The position numbers and the translations under genes were made by a program. The notes under the pieces are model-generated. The model was not told where the DNA came from and did no database searches. It saw only the letters and a list, made by a program, of their open reading frames with translations. From Alectoria sarmentosa (taxonomy: Eukaryota; Ascomycota; Lecanoromycetes; Lecanorales; Parmeliaceae), in contig WOGZ01000001.1 of the NCBI GenBank assembly GCA_009733775.1, forward strand, positions 186,001 to 250,000: a stretch of DNA of 64,000 nucleotides, written 5' to 3'. Within the stretch, counting starts at the first letter, position 1; each line of letters starts with the position of its first letter. Positions 32,344 to 43,480 of the stretch are shown here, piece by piece.

Positions 32344-33105
32344 ATTTGAGCCCCAGATCTTGAGCAAGTCAATCTTCGGATCAAAGAGAGCTGCAGGCTC
32401 ACAGACCGTCTTAAGTGCGACCCAGAAGGACTGTAGGGTGGGCAAAGGGCGAGATCTGAACGCAAGTATTGCTGATTTTCTTTAATCAAGCTCAGAGAGT
32501 ATATGATCCGGCAGGTATGGTCGTTCGGATTACAGCGCTCTATTTATAGCAAGAGAAGAAAAATCTGGTGGTAATGAGAATAAGCTGATCTTCGTTGGAT
32601 GGTGATGATGTATGAGTAACGTGGGTAAGCTATCAGAAAAATTTACATTCTCGAGCGCCGACTTTCTTGGTTTTGGCGTCGAATTAGGATGTCACGCCCC
32701 GAGACTTTGACTGTTCCAATTTATAAGTGCTTTAAACCCGAGCATCAATAGCAAGACGTTTGCTCATTGACCTTTGATTCCGTCGATGTTCTGAGCATTT
32801 GCCCCACTTCGACTGCCACCTTCTTTCACAGCTTGCCCGCAATGTTGGGTGGAGACTAGGCGGCGTTATATTAGCGGCTTGGCGTCGATTTTGGCTTGTT
32901 ATTTGCTTCAACTGCCACTGATTTTAGGGCATCTCACCTCAGATGAGACGGCCGAGCTTGAAGCACTGGCAGCCATATCACAGAAATGCACAAAATGATA
33001 GAAGCCTGAAATTCATTCAATAGTTGGTTTACTACCAATAATTTCCTCGGCTCCCATTCAATGGAAGAGCTAGCTTCGGCCCTCTGATGAATTCACCGTC
33101 AAACC
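32344..33105. other. Intergenic region, no gene seen
   Basis: 760 bp between two minus-strand genes. Mixed composition; no open frame with a domain and no repeat recognised. Confidence 0.4.
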
Positions 33106-33969
33106 CTATGCGTAGAACTTGAGGCACCGTCCATCGTCATGCGCACCTTTGCACTCTAATCCGCACACCCTGGTGCCACACTTCATGCATTTGATGGTGC
33201 CCCAATATCCACAAATCTCACAGAAATGTCTTTGAGGCTTCCCCGAAGGCGGAGGAGCTGCGCGAGCGGCATTGTAGGATAACGGAGGACCTGACAGAAG
33301 CGCCTCCATCACTTCCTCTGACGGAGCGGAGGGCACTTGGGATTTGAGCAATGGCTCATCATCGAGAGGATCTCTGGTTCCTCGACTGACATTTCTACCA
33401 GCACGTCGAGTACCTGTTTGCGAAGCTTCCCCATGTGTGGACTGCTCTTCTGACGTCGAAGACCGTTTCACGTTTGGCGTAGATCTGGAATGTTTGAGAG
33501 CTGGCACCCGCGGGGTGGCAGAGGATGGATGCTGATGTTGTAGGGCTAAAAGGGCTTCCTCATCGGCAAGATGGTTGGCAAAAGTCTTTTGGGACATGAG
33601 TATGCGACGGACATTTGTCGTGGTCTTTTTCTGTACTGTTTGCCAAGTCAGAAATCTCCCAGTCCCATGAACAAAAGCATCCAATGTTCTTCAACCTTTC
33701 CCAGCACTGTCCCTCTGCTTCGATGGCACAGCGATTTGTACATCTCTTTGACTGTCCTTGTCCAAATCGGCCAAGTGCTTCAAGACGGCATTTTGTTGGG
33801 CGACGGTGGTATCCGCGCCCGCAACTCCTGCGAATCTTGTACCGCGTTTGTTTCTACCAGCTGTTGGCTGTATGGCTGCTTGAACAGTGCCTTGTCCATG
33901 GTCAGGGACCAGAGTGTAGCCAGGCGCTCTGATCGAAGTCGAGTTTGCGAGTACTTCGATGTGAGGCAT
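33106..33969 (-). CDS. VPS71: SWR1-complex subunit Swc6/Vps71, HIT zinc finger
   Basis: Exons 33696-33969 and 33106-33635 give 267 aa. The C-terminal 40 residues are a HIT-type zinc finger: HFCEICGYWGTIKCMKCG, then TRVCGLECKGAHDDGRC and KFYA at the end, as in Swc6/Vps71, which helps the SWR1 remodeller deposit histone H2A.Z. The N-terminal part has a conserved helix (QQNAVLKHLADLDKDSQRDV) and a Ser/Thr-rich middle. The 60-nt intron uses a GTTGAA donor with a TCTGA branch site and a CAAACAG acceptor; the join gives SAGKVQKKTTTNVR. ATG 33969 was chosen because the frame upstream begins only with TTG. Confidence 0.88.
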
Positions 33970-34567
33970 AGCAACGGCTGAAGACAAGCCTCAAAATGAG
34001 CTCGCCGAGCTTGCTCGGGCGAATTATAAGGTCGGTTTGGACCAATCGGGTAAACATCGGCAACAATCAGCATTAGTCTGGCCGAACTCCTCAATCTTTT
34101 TCATTTCTCTTCATCAACTTGACTTTGATTCACCTTGTAGTAACACAAGAGAGATATTCTCGAAATAATAAGGATCACGCGGTTGATTGAATATTCCGAT
34201 GCCAGTGGTGCCTTCCCACTTGAGAGCGGCCCAGTCCGGATTTTTCCGGTCTCGGAATATCAAGGGTGGCGGAGCTCGTGTTCATTCCACTTCATCTATG
34301 GGGCTGACTCCTTTCTACACAGTGGGGCTCCCATTCTGTAAGTGGAATATACTGCCGTAGCGCGTGATAGGTTCCTCTATTTTGTGGAGCTGATGCGAAC
34401 ATTACTCCGGGCGGTGAATCATACATAAGTGGCAAATCCTTTGTTTGCTTTGCACTCCTATCCCATACCCTCTCTGACTGGCTAATTTTCACAATCACTC
34501 TGACCTTCAATATCCTGTCTCCTCATATCCTCATCACTTATTGATACTACTACCTGCATCACCACAG
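33970..34567. other. Divergent intergenic region between SWC6 and the alternative oxidase gene
   Basis: 600 bp. It contains the CGG array described at 34227-34249. Near 34189 and 34256 there are also ATATTCCG/CGGAATAT half-sites facing each other. The stretch before 34568 is rich in C, T and A, as in a 5' leader. Confidence 0.5.
34227..34249 (+). promoter_or_regulatory. Triple CGG-N7-CGG array, candidate alternative oxidase induction motif
   Basis: CGG triplets lie at 34227-34229, 34237-34239 and 34247-34249, each pair separated by exactly seven bases; a fourth CGG is at 34253-34255. CGG-N7-CGG is the form of the alternative oxidase induction motif described upstream of Neurospora crassa aod-1, which is needed for induction and has been linked to Zn2Cys6 activators. 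The array is about 320 bp upstream of the AOX ATG. Confidence 0.7.
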
Positions 34568-35813
34568 ATGTATGCACAAGCAAGACCCACATCAACAGTC
34601 CTTGTCAACAAAGGAGCTGCAGAACAACTTTCCCACGTCGTCCATACCCTCGTTGATGGATCAAGCTCTGCCTTCTTAAGACCTTGTGCAAGCCGTGGCC
34701 TAACCCAGGGGTCTTGGCCGCCATCGAAACGACACTTCACTACCACTCCTCGGACACAATTCAAGGAGAAATATTTCCCTCCGGCCGATACAAAGAATAT
34801 CAAAACCACCCGCCCAGCATGGCACCACCCGATGTAGGTATCGACCATATATCGTTGGCAGTAGCAAGAAGCCCTTGTCTCGCCAGTGGAACGCACATAT
34901 GCGACTAACATCCAGCAGATACACGGAACAGCAGATGAATGCTATTCAAGTAGCCCACCGCGAGAAAAAGACCTGGTCCGATGTTTGGGCGTCGGCCATG
35001 GTCAGGCTATTACGATTCGGTATGGATACTGCCACAGGCTATAGCCATCCAACCGAAGAGGCCAAACAGAAGGGCAGTTGGCTCGGACTTAGCAAAGTTA
35101 AAAGCTGGCTTGGTCCATCTAATATGACTGAGAGAAAATGGCTTATGAGATTCCTCTTCCTTGAAAGCGTCGCTGGGGTTCCCGGCATGGTTGCTGGCTC
35201 CGCGCGGCATCTGCACAGCCTACGGCGGCTGAAAAGAGACAATGGATGGTGTGCATCAGCTCCACGTCCTTCTCGGCTATGACTGGCTGACGATGGTAAC
35301 AGGATTGAAACGCTCCTAGAAGAAGCCTACAACGAACGTATGCACCTTCTGACGTTCATGAAGATGGCCGAGCCAGGCCGTTTCATGAGGACCATGATCA
35401 TTGGTGCGCAAGGTGTCTTCTACAATATGTTCTTCATGAGCTACTTGTTCTTCCCTCGGGCATGCCATCGGTTCGTCGGATATTTAGAGGAGGAAGCAGT
35501 TTATACATACACCCTTGCAATCGGTGATATTGAGGCTGGAAGACTTCCCAAATGGCAGAACCTTGAGGCACCAGAGATCGCGGTCAGATACTGGAATATG
35601 CCGGAAGATCACCGAACGATGCGAGATTTGCTCTTGTACATCCGGGCAGACGAGGCCAAGCACAGGGAGGTCAACCATACCCTGGGCAACCTCGAGCAAA
35701 AGAATGACCCGAATCCTTTCGTCAGCGAATACGAGGACCCGGGCCGGCCACACCCGTCGAAGGGAATCGAGAATATCAAGTCGACGGGATGGAATAGAGA
35801 AGAGGTGATCTAA
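34568..35813 (+). CDS. AOX: Alternative oxidase, mitochondrial
   Basis: Ubiquinol oxidase of the mitochondrial inner membrane that reduces oxygen to water, bypassing complexes III and IV. Exons 34568-34833, 34919-35248 and 35303-35813 give 368 aa. The di-iron ligands are all present in LFLESVAGVPG, LLEEAYNERMHLL, YLEEEAVYTYT and RADEAKHREVNHTLGN. The N-terminus is rich in Arg and Ser/Thr and includes KRHFTTTPRTQ, a likely presequence cleavage region. The first intron restores HPIYTEQQM and the second restores KRDNGWIETLLEE. A Ser/Lys/Gly insert (GSWLGLSKVKSWLGP) before the TERKWL motif is longer than I expect. The upstream CGG array suggests induction when the cytochrome pathway is blocked. 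Confidence 0.96.
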
Positions 35814-36389
35814 GAGTCGAAATGCAGATGTTTTGTAACGGTTTAGCGGCTTGGCGTTCAGGAATACCATCTCTGCTCTTTTGAATGACAAGAAGGAATA
35901 TAGACGGGGCTTGCGAGCCACATGGCATTACCAAGAGCTACCTTCTGCACTGCGCAAGCCGAAGGTCCAGTACTTTGATAGAACAATAAAGGAAAATAGT
36001 TGGACCGAGCATTAATCGAACTACCTACTCCGCACACGTGATCCAATGTTTATGCAAATCTGCAAGCCATTAGGCGTCGACACTGGACAGGGGGTCGATC
36101 TACAGGGGTGCTCCAAGGGCCAAGATGCCCCTCACAGGCTATCGATAATATCGATAAAGCTACTAGTCCCCACCAACCACCACATGCCGTTCCAAGCTTC
36201 CCACATCAGATGCTAGTATTCTACTCGAATTCACTCACTCCCTCCATTGCAGCCTCAAGCTTACATCCTTACGTCTGTCCTTTACGCCAATTGGTCTCTA
36301 AGAAATTGCATCGTTACCAGATAACCTGGAGCTGATCCTTGCTGAACGCGCTTGGCTGCAGACAACCGCCAGATCCACAGGCGCCAGGC
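35814..36389. other. Intergenic region, no gene seen
   Basis: 3' flank of AOX and promoter of the zinc-finger gene. A short palindromic block, TATCGATAATATCGATA, lies near 36140. Nothing else recognised. Confidence 0.4.
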
Positions 36390-37993
36390 ATGCCACCGAG
36401 GACCTCGTTCACAGGCTCTTTCTCGGCATCCGATCCCAACAATGAGGTCGTCTGTCCATTGAGAAATCATGATGGGTCCAATTGTCGTAAAAGATGCCTG
36501 GGAGTAAGCATTGAGACTCGTAAACAATGGACGGAATCTACTCCGACTCGAGGGATACTGACTACCAATTGACCTACAGGAGAAGCGGTATCGATCGATG
36601 CAAGAGCACATACGAAGGGCACACCCAGAACACTATATTGCGAAGCTTCCTGCAACTGAAGAGAGCTTCCAGCTCATGATCAATACCCCGCCGTCGGAGC
36701 GCCCACAACCTCCTCCACCTCCACCGACGCAACCATACGGCAATTCAGGTATGCCAGCAACCCTTGCAAATGAGGTCGATGCTGATGGCTCAGTCTATGG
36801 TCACGATAGAGATGTATACACGGGCATCCAAAGCTCTCCTGCACCTCCTCGGACCTTGGAAGACCAATACCCAGCTGCAGCTACAGCCGCCGTTGCTCTC
36901 GCACAGCTTCACAGCCATCAACCACACTCAGAGTGGGACTCGGAGGCTGTAAGTAGTCTCTGAGAGCAATTGACTCTCCTTCCATATCTCGAATGGCAAC
37001 TGACAGTCGCCCCGCCGCAGGATTACGCCTCCGAAAATGAAGCGAGTCAACCACCAATGCGTCCTTCAATTGAACTTCCTCCAATTCAAGACCATCTCAA
37101 CCAGCAATCAATACCTCCGTTCCACTCGCCAAGGCCTAGAGAGTTGCTTCCTTCAATGATGGCACATTCACCGCCTGGACGCTCCTCCACCCTACCTCCA
37201 CTGCAAAGAAAAGATTCCATACAAAGAAAAGAAAAAGCCAGTAGGCCTCGAAAGTCTTCAATAACCCAGAATAGCCGGAAACCCAAGCATGAAAAGACAA
37301 AATCAAAAGATTATTCGAGGAGACTAAGCATAGAGGGAAGGAAAGCATTTTCTGCAGAACCGCCAGGTGCGGCAGCAGCGGCCGCAATGGGCAAGAGATG
37401 GGAAGACTTGATCGATGCAGCAACTTCCGCTACAGAAGCAGACTCTGATCGAGATCTGACGCCTGTAAGACCTTCCAGCTAATCAACGCTGTCCCCCTTT
37501 CCGCCCACTCACCCTCCGATAGATTCCCCAGTCCCCCTCCTCAATTAAACGCGCCTCCATGCCGCCCTTCTCCAGCATATCCCACAACAGCCAATCTTAC
37601 AAAGCCTCGCCGCTCCATAGGGCCCTCACACCACCATCCTCACACTCCTTCACTGGTCCCACGCTCTTTCCCTCGGTCGAGACATCTCTCGACTCCTCCA
37701 CCTCGACTCAATCATCCGGCCGCAATTTTCACATACCTTCTTCAGGCCTGTCGAATTCCTCGGATACCACTTCCCCCACATTTTATAGCCAGCCGGTACA
37801 GATATTTTGTGCAGGTTGTAGAAGACTGAGTGTGCTAAAAGACAGCTATGCGTGCACTGAGTGTATTAGTGGGTTCTGTAGCGATTGTGTTTACAGGCTG
37901 AGTAGTGAGCAGCATATGGGCAGACCAAGACCATGTCCGAAGTGCCAGGTGCTGGGGCCAAGGTACAAGGCATTTCAGTTGGAGCTGCGCTGA
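36390..37993 (+). CDS. Zinc-finger protein with N-terminal C2H2-like and C-terminal RING-like modules (465 aa)
   Basis: Four exons, all phase 0: 36390-36503, 36580-36948, 37021-37464 and 37523-37993. Near residues 22-55, VCPLRNHDGSNCRKRC followed by EKRYRSMQEHIRRAHPEHY forms a C2H2-like finger split by intron 1; PATEESFQLMINTPPSERP follows. The middle is Pro/Ser/Gln-rich and disordered with a basic KRKEKASRPRK-type patch. The C-terminus (about 405-465) has paired Cys: FCAGCRRLSVL, YACTECISGFCSDCV and RPCPKCQVLG, a RING-like or treble-clef module. I recall this arrangement as a conserved uncharacterised ascomycete protein. A nuclear regulatory role is inference. Confidence 0.82.
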
Positions 37994-38496
37994 CGAGTTT
38001 GGACAAACGATTTATGATCCATTGGAATTTTTGAAATGGGGGTTCTCCTTTTGAGTTTAGCATCACAATATCCAAGAGCGACTTTGGTGTTGAACATTGG
38101 CGGATAGACTGACTTTCCAACGCGGGATCGTTCGGGTTGGGTTGAAGGACACGGAGGGTCATTCAATTGAAGATCTTGGAGGCTGATTGGATGGCATGAG
38201 CATGTACACAGAGCGTCAGCGAAAAGTACATATTGTCCTCATCCTGCAGTGCAAGAGAGGGCGCAATACATCGGTCATTCGATTTGAGCAAATATTCTTC
38301 AAGTGCTCGCGATCTGGAAAGGGGCTGTCAAGTCATCCCTTTCGATCTAAGGCGTATATGTCAGAGGCGTATATGCATTTGTAGGCTCTAGATCGGAAAC
38401 GGATCAAGTCATCTCTTTCATCCCTTCGTAAGTAGCGCTTTCGCGCTTCACTTTACCCCCACGCACACCTACTCCCATTCCACAGCCACACTCGAC
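37994..38496. other. Convergent intergenic region, no gene seen
   Basis: 500 bp between two convergent 3' ends. It contains a short tandem of GGCGTATATGTCAGA-like units near 38350-38380. No gene recognised. Confidence 0.35.
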
Positions 38497-40122
38497 TCAC
38501 TCACCAATCCCATAGCTTCTTACTCTACTCCAGAGAAACGCCTTGTCGTTCTTCAGCCCAAACTCAGCCCAATCGTCTGTTAGCTTGTTGTAGCTCCAAT
38601 AGGCAATCCACAAGAGCTTGTTATTTTTCGTAGCACCTGCGCTCCTGCCAGCGCTTTTGAGCTGCAACGCCATTTTGTAGTTGTACTTTGGATTAGCATG
38701 GCCGGCGTCTGCGCCTTCGGTTTCGACGTGGATGATGCCTTCTTCGCTGTCCTCTTCTTCTTCTTTGCCCTCTTCGCCGGTTGCAATATGGTATGGATCC
38801 CCACTGAGTTTCCACCTGCCACGAAGACAATTATTCATCACGGCACTTGGCAGCCCGCCCGCGTGGCGAGTATGCATGTTCTCCTTGGTGAGATAGTGCA
38901 CTACGTCTGTAGGCTCGCTAGTCGTTAGTAAGGATGCGCACCTCCCATCACGGAAGAATCGTAGGTAGCGATAGTAGGTTACGATGTGGACGGGGGTGTT
39001 CCATGAAACCTGGCTAGCGGTGTTGCCGCCCGGACGGATGTAGTTTACGGTGCTGATATAGCAGCCGTTGAAGCGGAGACGGGGCCGGTGTTGGAACATG
39101 TGACGGTAGGTTGGGTAGGGTGGTGACAGGGTAAATGGGTCCAGGGGAGGAGGGCTATCTGAGAGATCAAGAGAATCGAGGTCTGCGTCGAGGTCGCCAA
39201 CGGACGATGGGAGAGGATCGCCGACGATGGCGCAGGTCCATTGATAATGCATAGCGCCGAAACCAAACTCAGGACCTATGCAAACACGCTTCCATATTCG
39301 ATCCTCGGTCGCGACCAGGTAGGCGAAGCGTTTGCAGACCAAGGAGAGGCGAGCAAAAGAAGCGACGTCTACAATGGCGATTTGGAGGAGAATATTGATA
39401 AGGATCTCCGACGGAATCGTTGAGATAGGACATGGCAGTTGGGGAGATTTGTCAGTCGGGGGTCCCTCGACTAGTATGGGGAGAGAGGAAAAGGAGGCTA
39501 TGAGCTCGGATATCGTTGAGGCGGGGGGCCCGTGTAGGGAGTGGTGGGCTGGGTTTGGGACTGTGGCAGCGGCATTGGATGGGTTGGGGTTGATCGATTT
39601 CGATTTGAAGGATGAGGGGGGGAAGTGCTTGTTCTTGTAGATGCGGTCGACGCCCGCATCGAGCTGGATTCATGTCAATGACGGACGTTCTTTTCGATGA
39701 TAAGAGTGGATGCATACTCTGTAGGCTTTTCGATAATGGTTTAAGCTGTCACCCAGACTGCCTTCCGACTCTCTCTCAACAGCCAGCTCGTAGTGATCTA
39801 AAGCCGAGCGTGGTTCTTGTTTGTTGCTAGGGTGTATCCTCTCCCCAACTTCCCCCAACCTTCGTGCCTCATCTTTATTTTCCAGATCATGATAACCCTT
39901 TCCAGTCTCCTCGGCGTACTCTTCTGCTTCTATGGTCCGTCTGCGAATTAATCGGGGGGGTGTTTGTTCAAGAGGGATTTTTCCACTGCTACTCTGTGAC
40001 GGGCGTGACGGTTGTGCAAATTCATTGACTGATGCAGATGGCGCTCCCTTCGCACGCTGCGTAACCTCTTCTTGCCATTGTTGGCGAAATTTCTCGAGCT
40101 CCTCGACCGTGTCTCCAGCCAT
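38497..40122 (-). CDS. F-box protein of the Pof7/Hrt3 family
   Basis: Two exons, 39718-40122 and 38497-39663, give 523 aa. The first exon holds a helical N-terminus and a TPR-like repeat (SALDHYELAVERESEG, then LGDSLNHYRKAYR) and joins to LDAGVDRIYKNKHFPP over a 54-nt intron. The F-box is ISTIPSEILINILLQIA, then VASFARLSLVCKRF. The conserved C-terminal domain follows: GCYISTVNYIRPGG, WNTPVHIVTYYRYLRF, CLRGRWKLSGDPY. Family members are SCF ubiquitin-ligase receptors. Parts of the exon show more acidic low complexity (EEGKEEEEDSEEG) than usual. Confidence 0.9.
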
Positions 40123-40535
40123 CCTGTAGTATCGAATGAACTAGATTTGTCCTGTGGTGTGGCCCAAAAATCAATGCCAAGATCTGCCAAGAGCAGGGAA
40201 AACTCCCCTGCGGCTGCACCCCTCGGCCGGTGAATTCCATACAAATAGTGGCTGGTGGTGGCATGAACCCTGATTACCTATCACGCCACAAAGACAGCAA
40301 AGAATTTGGAGCAGTTAGATGCTGACAAGAATGCTGAAAATTGTGGTTTGGACTTCCTGGGTTAAGGAATCATGGGTCTACGGTTTCAAGGCCTGTACCC
40401 GAAGGTATTTTAATAGCGAAAATATCTATATCAAGCGCTCGCTCTCTCTGCTTCATCATTAAGCAGAGTAGCATCAATCCAACAAAAGTGTAGAGATTGT
40501 CGTTGCCGTCAATCTCCCTTCCAGGAAAAGCCATA
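40123..40535. other. Divergent intergenic region, no gene seen
   Basis: About 410 bp shared by the promoters of the F-box gene and the oxidoreductase gene. Nothing specific recognised. Confidence 0.4.
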
Positions 40536-42637
40536 ATGGCGCCTGTACACACAGCTCCAATTCGCTTTCATGAAGGGGAGAAGAATATGCGGTCACTCCT
40601 TCACGTCCCTGATGGAGATAATCCTACATCCCCTGGTCTCAGCCCGTATGCCAGGCACTTACTACATATTTCCTCATTACTTGCTATTGGTACGTTGGAT
40701 GCTGAGGGACGTCCTTGGACTACATTGCTGGGGGGCGAACCCGGGTTTGCAAGGTCTTTGGGCCAATCCGTCATTGGGCTGAAGACATTAATTGATCAAA
40801 GATATGACCCCGTGATAGGACTCTTGTTAGGTGACAAACAGGTTGGGGAAGTTCACGAAGAGAAAGGAAATGGACGGTTGGTCTCAGCTCTGGGAATACA
40901 TCTAGCAACGAGAGACAGGGTGAAATTGTCAGGAAAGATGGTCGCTGGTGGTCTTAGACATCATGGACCGACCTCTGAAGCAGATGGAGTTGAGAGTGGC
41001 GCGGCCGAGGTCCAGCTAGTCTTCGCTATCCAGGAAAGCCTAGGTACGTAATAACAGACGTGGTTTACCCTGGCCTACAGACTCAGGAAAAATGCAGGCA
41101 ATTGCCCCAAGTACTTGAACCAAAAACGGATCAGTCCATCTCTGCCTGAACCTTTACTGATGTCGGATACCCTTCCTCTGCCTGAGCCGGCACTAAAGCT
41201 TCTCGTCGAGGCTGACATGTTCTTCCTCTCTTCATCAAATCAAGGGTCGAATATGGGAACAAATCATCGTGGTGGGCAACCGGGGTTTGTCCGTGTAGCA
41301 AAGAACGATGCGTCTGGGACCGTTCTAGTATACCCAGAAATGAGTGGCAACAGATTATATCAGACATTAGGGAATCTATACACAACTCCTCGCGCTGGCT
41401 TGATCTTCCCGGATTTCAACACTGGAGACGCTCTGTATCTTACTGGTACCACAGAGATTATATTGGGCAAAGACGCAGCGGCTATTCTCCCTCGGTCCAA
41501 TCTCGTTGTAAAATTGCACGTGTTTTCAGCTCGCTTCGTTCGAAATAGCCTCTCTTTCCGAGGAACTGGTCTCGAGCGATCGCCATACAATCCTCCTGTT
41601 CGTTATCTTCCCGCCGAAAAAGCCTTACCCGATGCACAGACCAGCAATAGCAAGGTGGTCTATGCGAAACTTTTAGCGAGAGATCGGCTTACTCCTACAA
41701 TCGCACGCTTCCGGTTCGGCATTAGTGATTCAGAGGCCTCAGGGCGTTGGACGCCAGGCCAGTACGTGGCTCTAGCTTTTGAAGACGAACTATCCGTGGG
41801 CTACAGCCACATGCGAGACGATGACCCAAAGAGCTTAAACGATGACTATGGTACATCCATTTGGGAGTAAATCCTTCCTTTTTGGCAGCAAATTGGGGTC
41901 ACATGTCCTCTTTTGAGAGCAGAAAGCTCCTTTACTCTACCGAACTGTCTCGTTACTCGGGTGAACATGGTTCGGCAGCGAAAGGAATCTTTTCACTCTC
42001 TAAAATTGTCTTGTTTTCTAGCATTTTATCAAGAAAGAGCGACGCTGACTCCGAATTCTGCGTAGTGCGGACCTTCACGGTTTCATCATCCGCTAGTAAA
42101 CTCCCTAAAGATGAGTTCGAGATTACAATACGGAACGTCGGGACTGTCACGAATTTCCTGTTCCGCCAGAATTTACACGCTGCACTCGAAGTACCACTGA
42201 AAGGATTTGGAGGCAGCTTTACCATCAGGCAAGGCCCTGAAGAGATCGTTCCATTCGTCGCTAGTGGTATCGGTATTACGCCTCTTCTTGCCCAAGGACA
42301 TGACTTGGACTTGGCACGCATACGGTTGTTTTGGACGATCAGTATTCATGACACCGGCTTAGTCATCGATACTGTCGAGAGACTCCCGCTAGGTCCGTCT
42401 ACTAGAATCTTCATATCTAGGCTCAACGAACAGTCACCCGCAGAAAGCAAACTTCAAATTCAAAAGCTTGAGGGTTACGGTGTTCACGTAGCCACCGAAC
42501 GTATGGTAGCTTCCGATATCGAAGGATTTTCGGACCCAACATCGACCTGGTACTTGTGTACAGGTACAGCACTACGCAAATCTCTATTGGCGTGGCTACC
42601 CGGCCAAAGGGCTGTTTATGAGGACTTTGATTATTAA
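40536..42637 (+). CDS. PNPOx-like domain fused to ferredoxin reductase-type FAD/NAD module (610 aa)
   Basis: Exons 40536-41043, 41098-41850 and 42066-42637. The N-terminal half resembles pyridoxamine-phosphate-oxidase-like flavin folds (FHEGEKNMRSLL, LAIGTLDAEGRPWTTLLGG, GNCPKYLNQKRI, MGTNHRGGQPGFVRV, and RLYQTLGNLYTTPRAGLIF). The C-terminal half is a ferredoxin reductase-like module: RFRFGISDSEASGRWTPGQY, RTFTVSS, FVASGIGITPLLAQ and a final CTGTALRKSLLAWL. No 2Fe-2S ferredoxin domain follows, so the protein ends at the NAD-binding part. The second intron (41851-42065) is an introner-like copy and is cleanly spliced, giving DDYVRTFTVSS. A flavin-dependent electron-transfer enzyme; the substrate is unknown. 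Confidence 0.87.
41851..42065 (+). mobile_element. Introner-like element copy 2 (oxidoreductase intron)
   Basis: 215-nt phase-1 intron with donor GTACATCCATTTGGGAGTAA and 3' end GCTGACTCCGAATT, then CTGCGTAG. ATTTGGGAGT (41859-41868) and ACTCCGAATT (42048-42057) are imperfect reverse complements (8 of 10). It shares long blocks with 28328-28534, including an identical 20-mer at 41918-41937, although the host genes are unrelated. The acceptor AG is intact. Confidence 0.85.
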
Positions 42638-43480
42638 TGACAACGTGCTATCAACTCGAGAAACTAGTGGATGTTGTCTCTCGTCTCGTTTGATGTGTAA
42701 AATGAGAAGGCTTCAACTCCTCGAAATGCCAAGTTTTAAACTTGCCTAATGTCGACATGATATTACACCTAATGCAAAGAGGGATGATCCTGAATTCCGT
42801 GAAGACTCCGATTACTCCTGGAAATTCCGCGCAAGCAGAGGGTTCTTCCCCACGGCAAGCAGCAAAGACGAAAATTTCAATCCTATCAAGAAGGCAAGCA
42901 TGTGATATGTAACTAACTGCGAGACATCATTACAGAGAGCGCATCTAGGTCTTTCCCTTGCATGTTGGGGGTCAGAACTCAAGAGAAGAACATCTTCTTC
43001 ATCTCCGGTTGGCCCTACTGCCCATGATTCTTGTTGTACGCGACACGCGATGAAACAGAAAATCTGAAAACTCTTAACCTTGTCAGATTATCAAATCTTG
43101 TAAGCGACAATCTTTAAGGGTCCGCTGGTTGGTGGGCTATAAATTGTTGAGCCAGTGAGCTGTGTCTATCCAAGGATCCATTTACTGCTCTGATAGCGCT
43201 AGCGTTCTCTCGCGCCACAACAGTTGCGAAATTGATGGGATATCGCACAGCCGTCAAGACGCTAGAAAATGCATGACGGTGGAGTATCATGCGGCACTTT
43301 CATGAAGGTTATTCTAAGCTACGGTGACTGTCCCGACGTCACAACCGTTGGGCTTGAAGATATGTATAAAAACAGATGGCCGTTTTTGCATATAACACAC
43401 GGACCTTCAGCTACCAACAAGCTTAAAAAAGCCACACACCACGCTCTCATCCAAACTCATATTCACATCTCACGTCAACA
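42638..43480. other. Intergenic region ending in a TATA-box promoter
   Basis: 840 bp. No gene up to the secreted-protein start. The sequence TATAAAAA at 43375-43382 is about 100 bp upstream of the next ATG. Confidence 0.45.
43375..43382 (+). promoter_or_regulatory. Probable TATA box of the small secreted protein gene
   Basis: TATAAAAA about 100 bp before the ATG at 43481, at a plausible distance if the 5' leader is about 70 nt. The leader itself is rich in CA and TC, as in highly expressed fungal genes. Confidence 0.5.
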
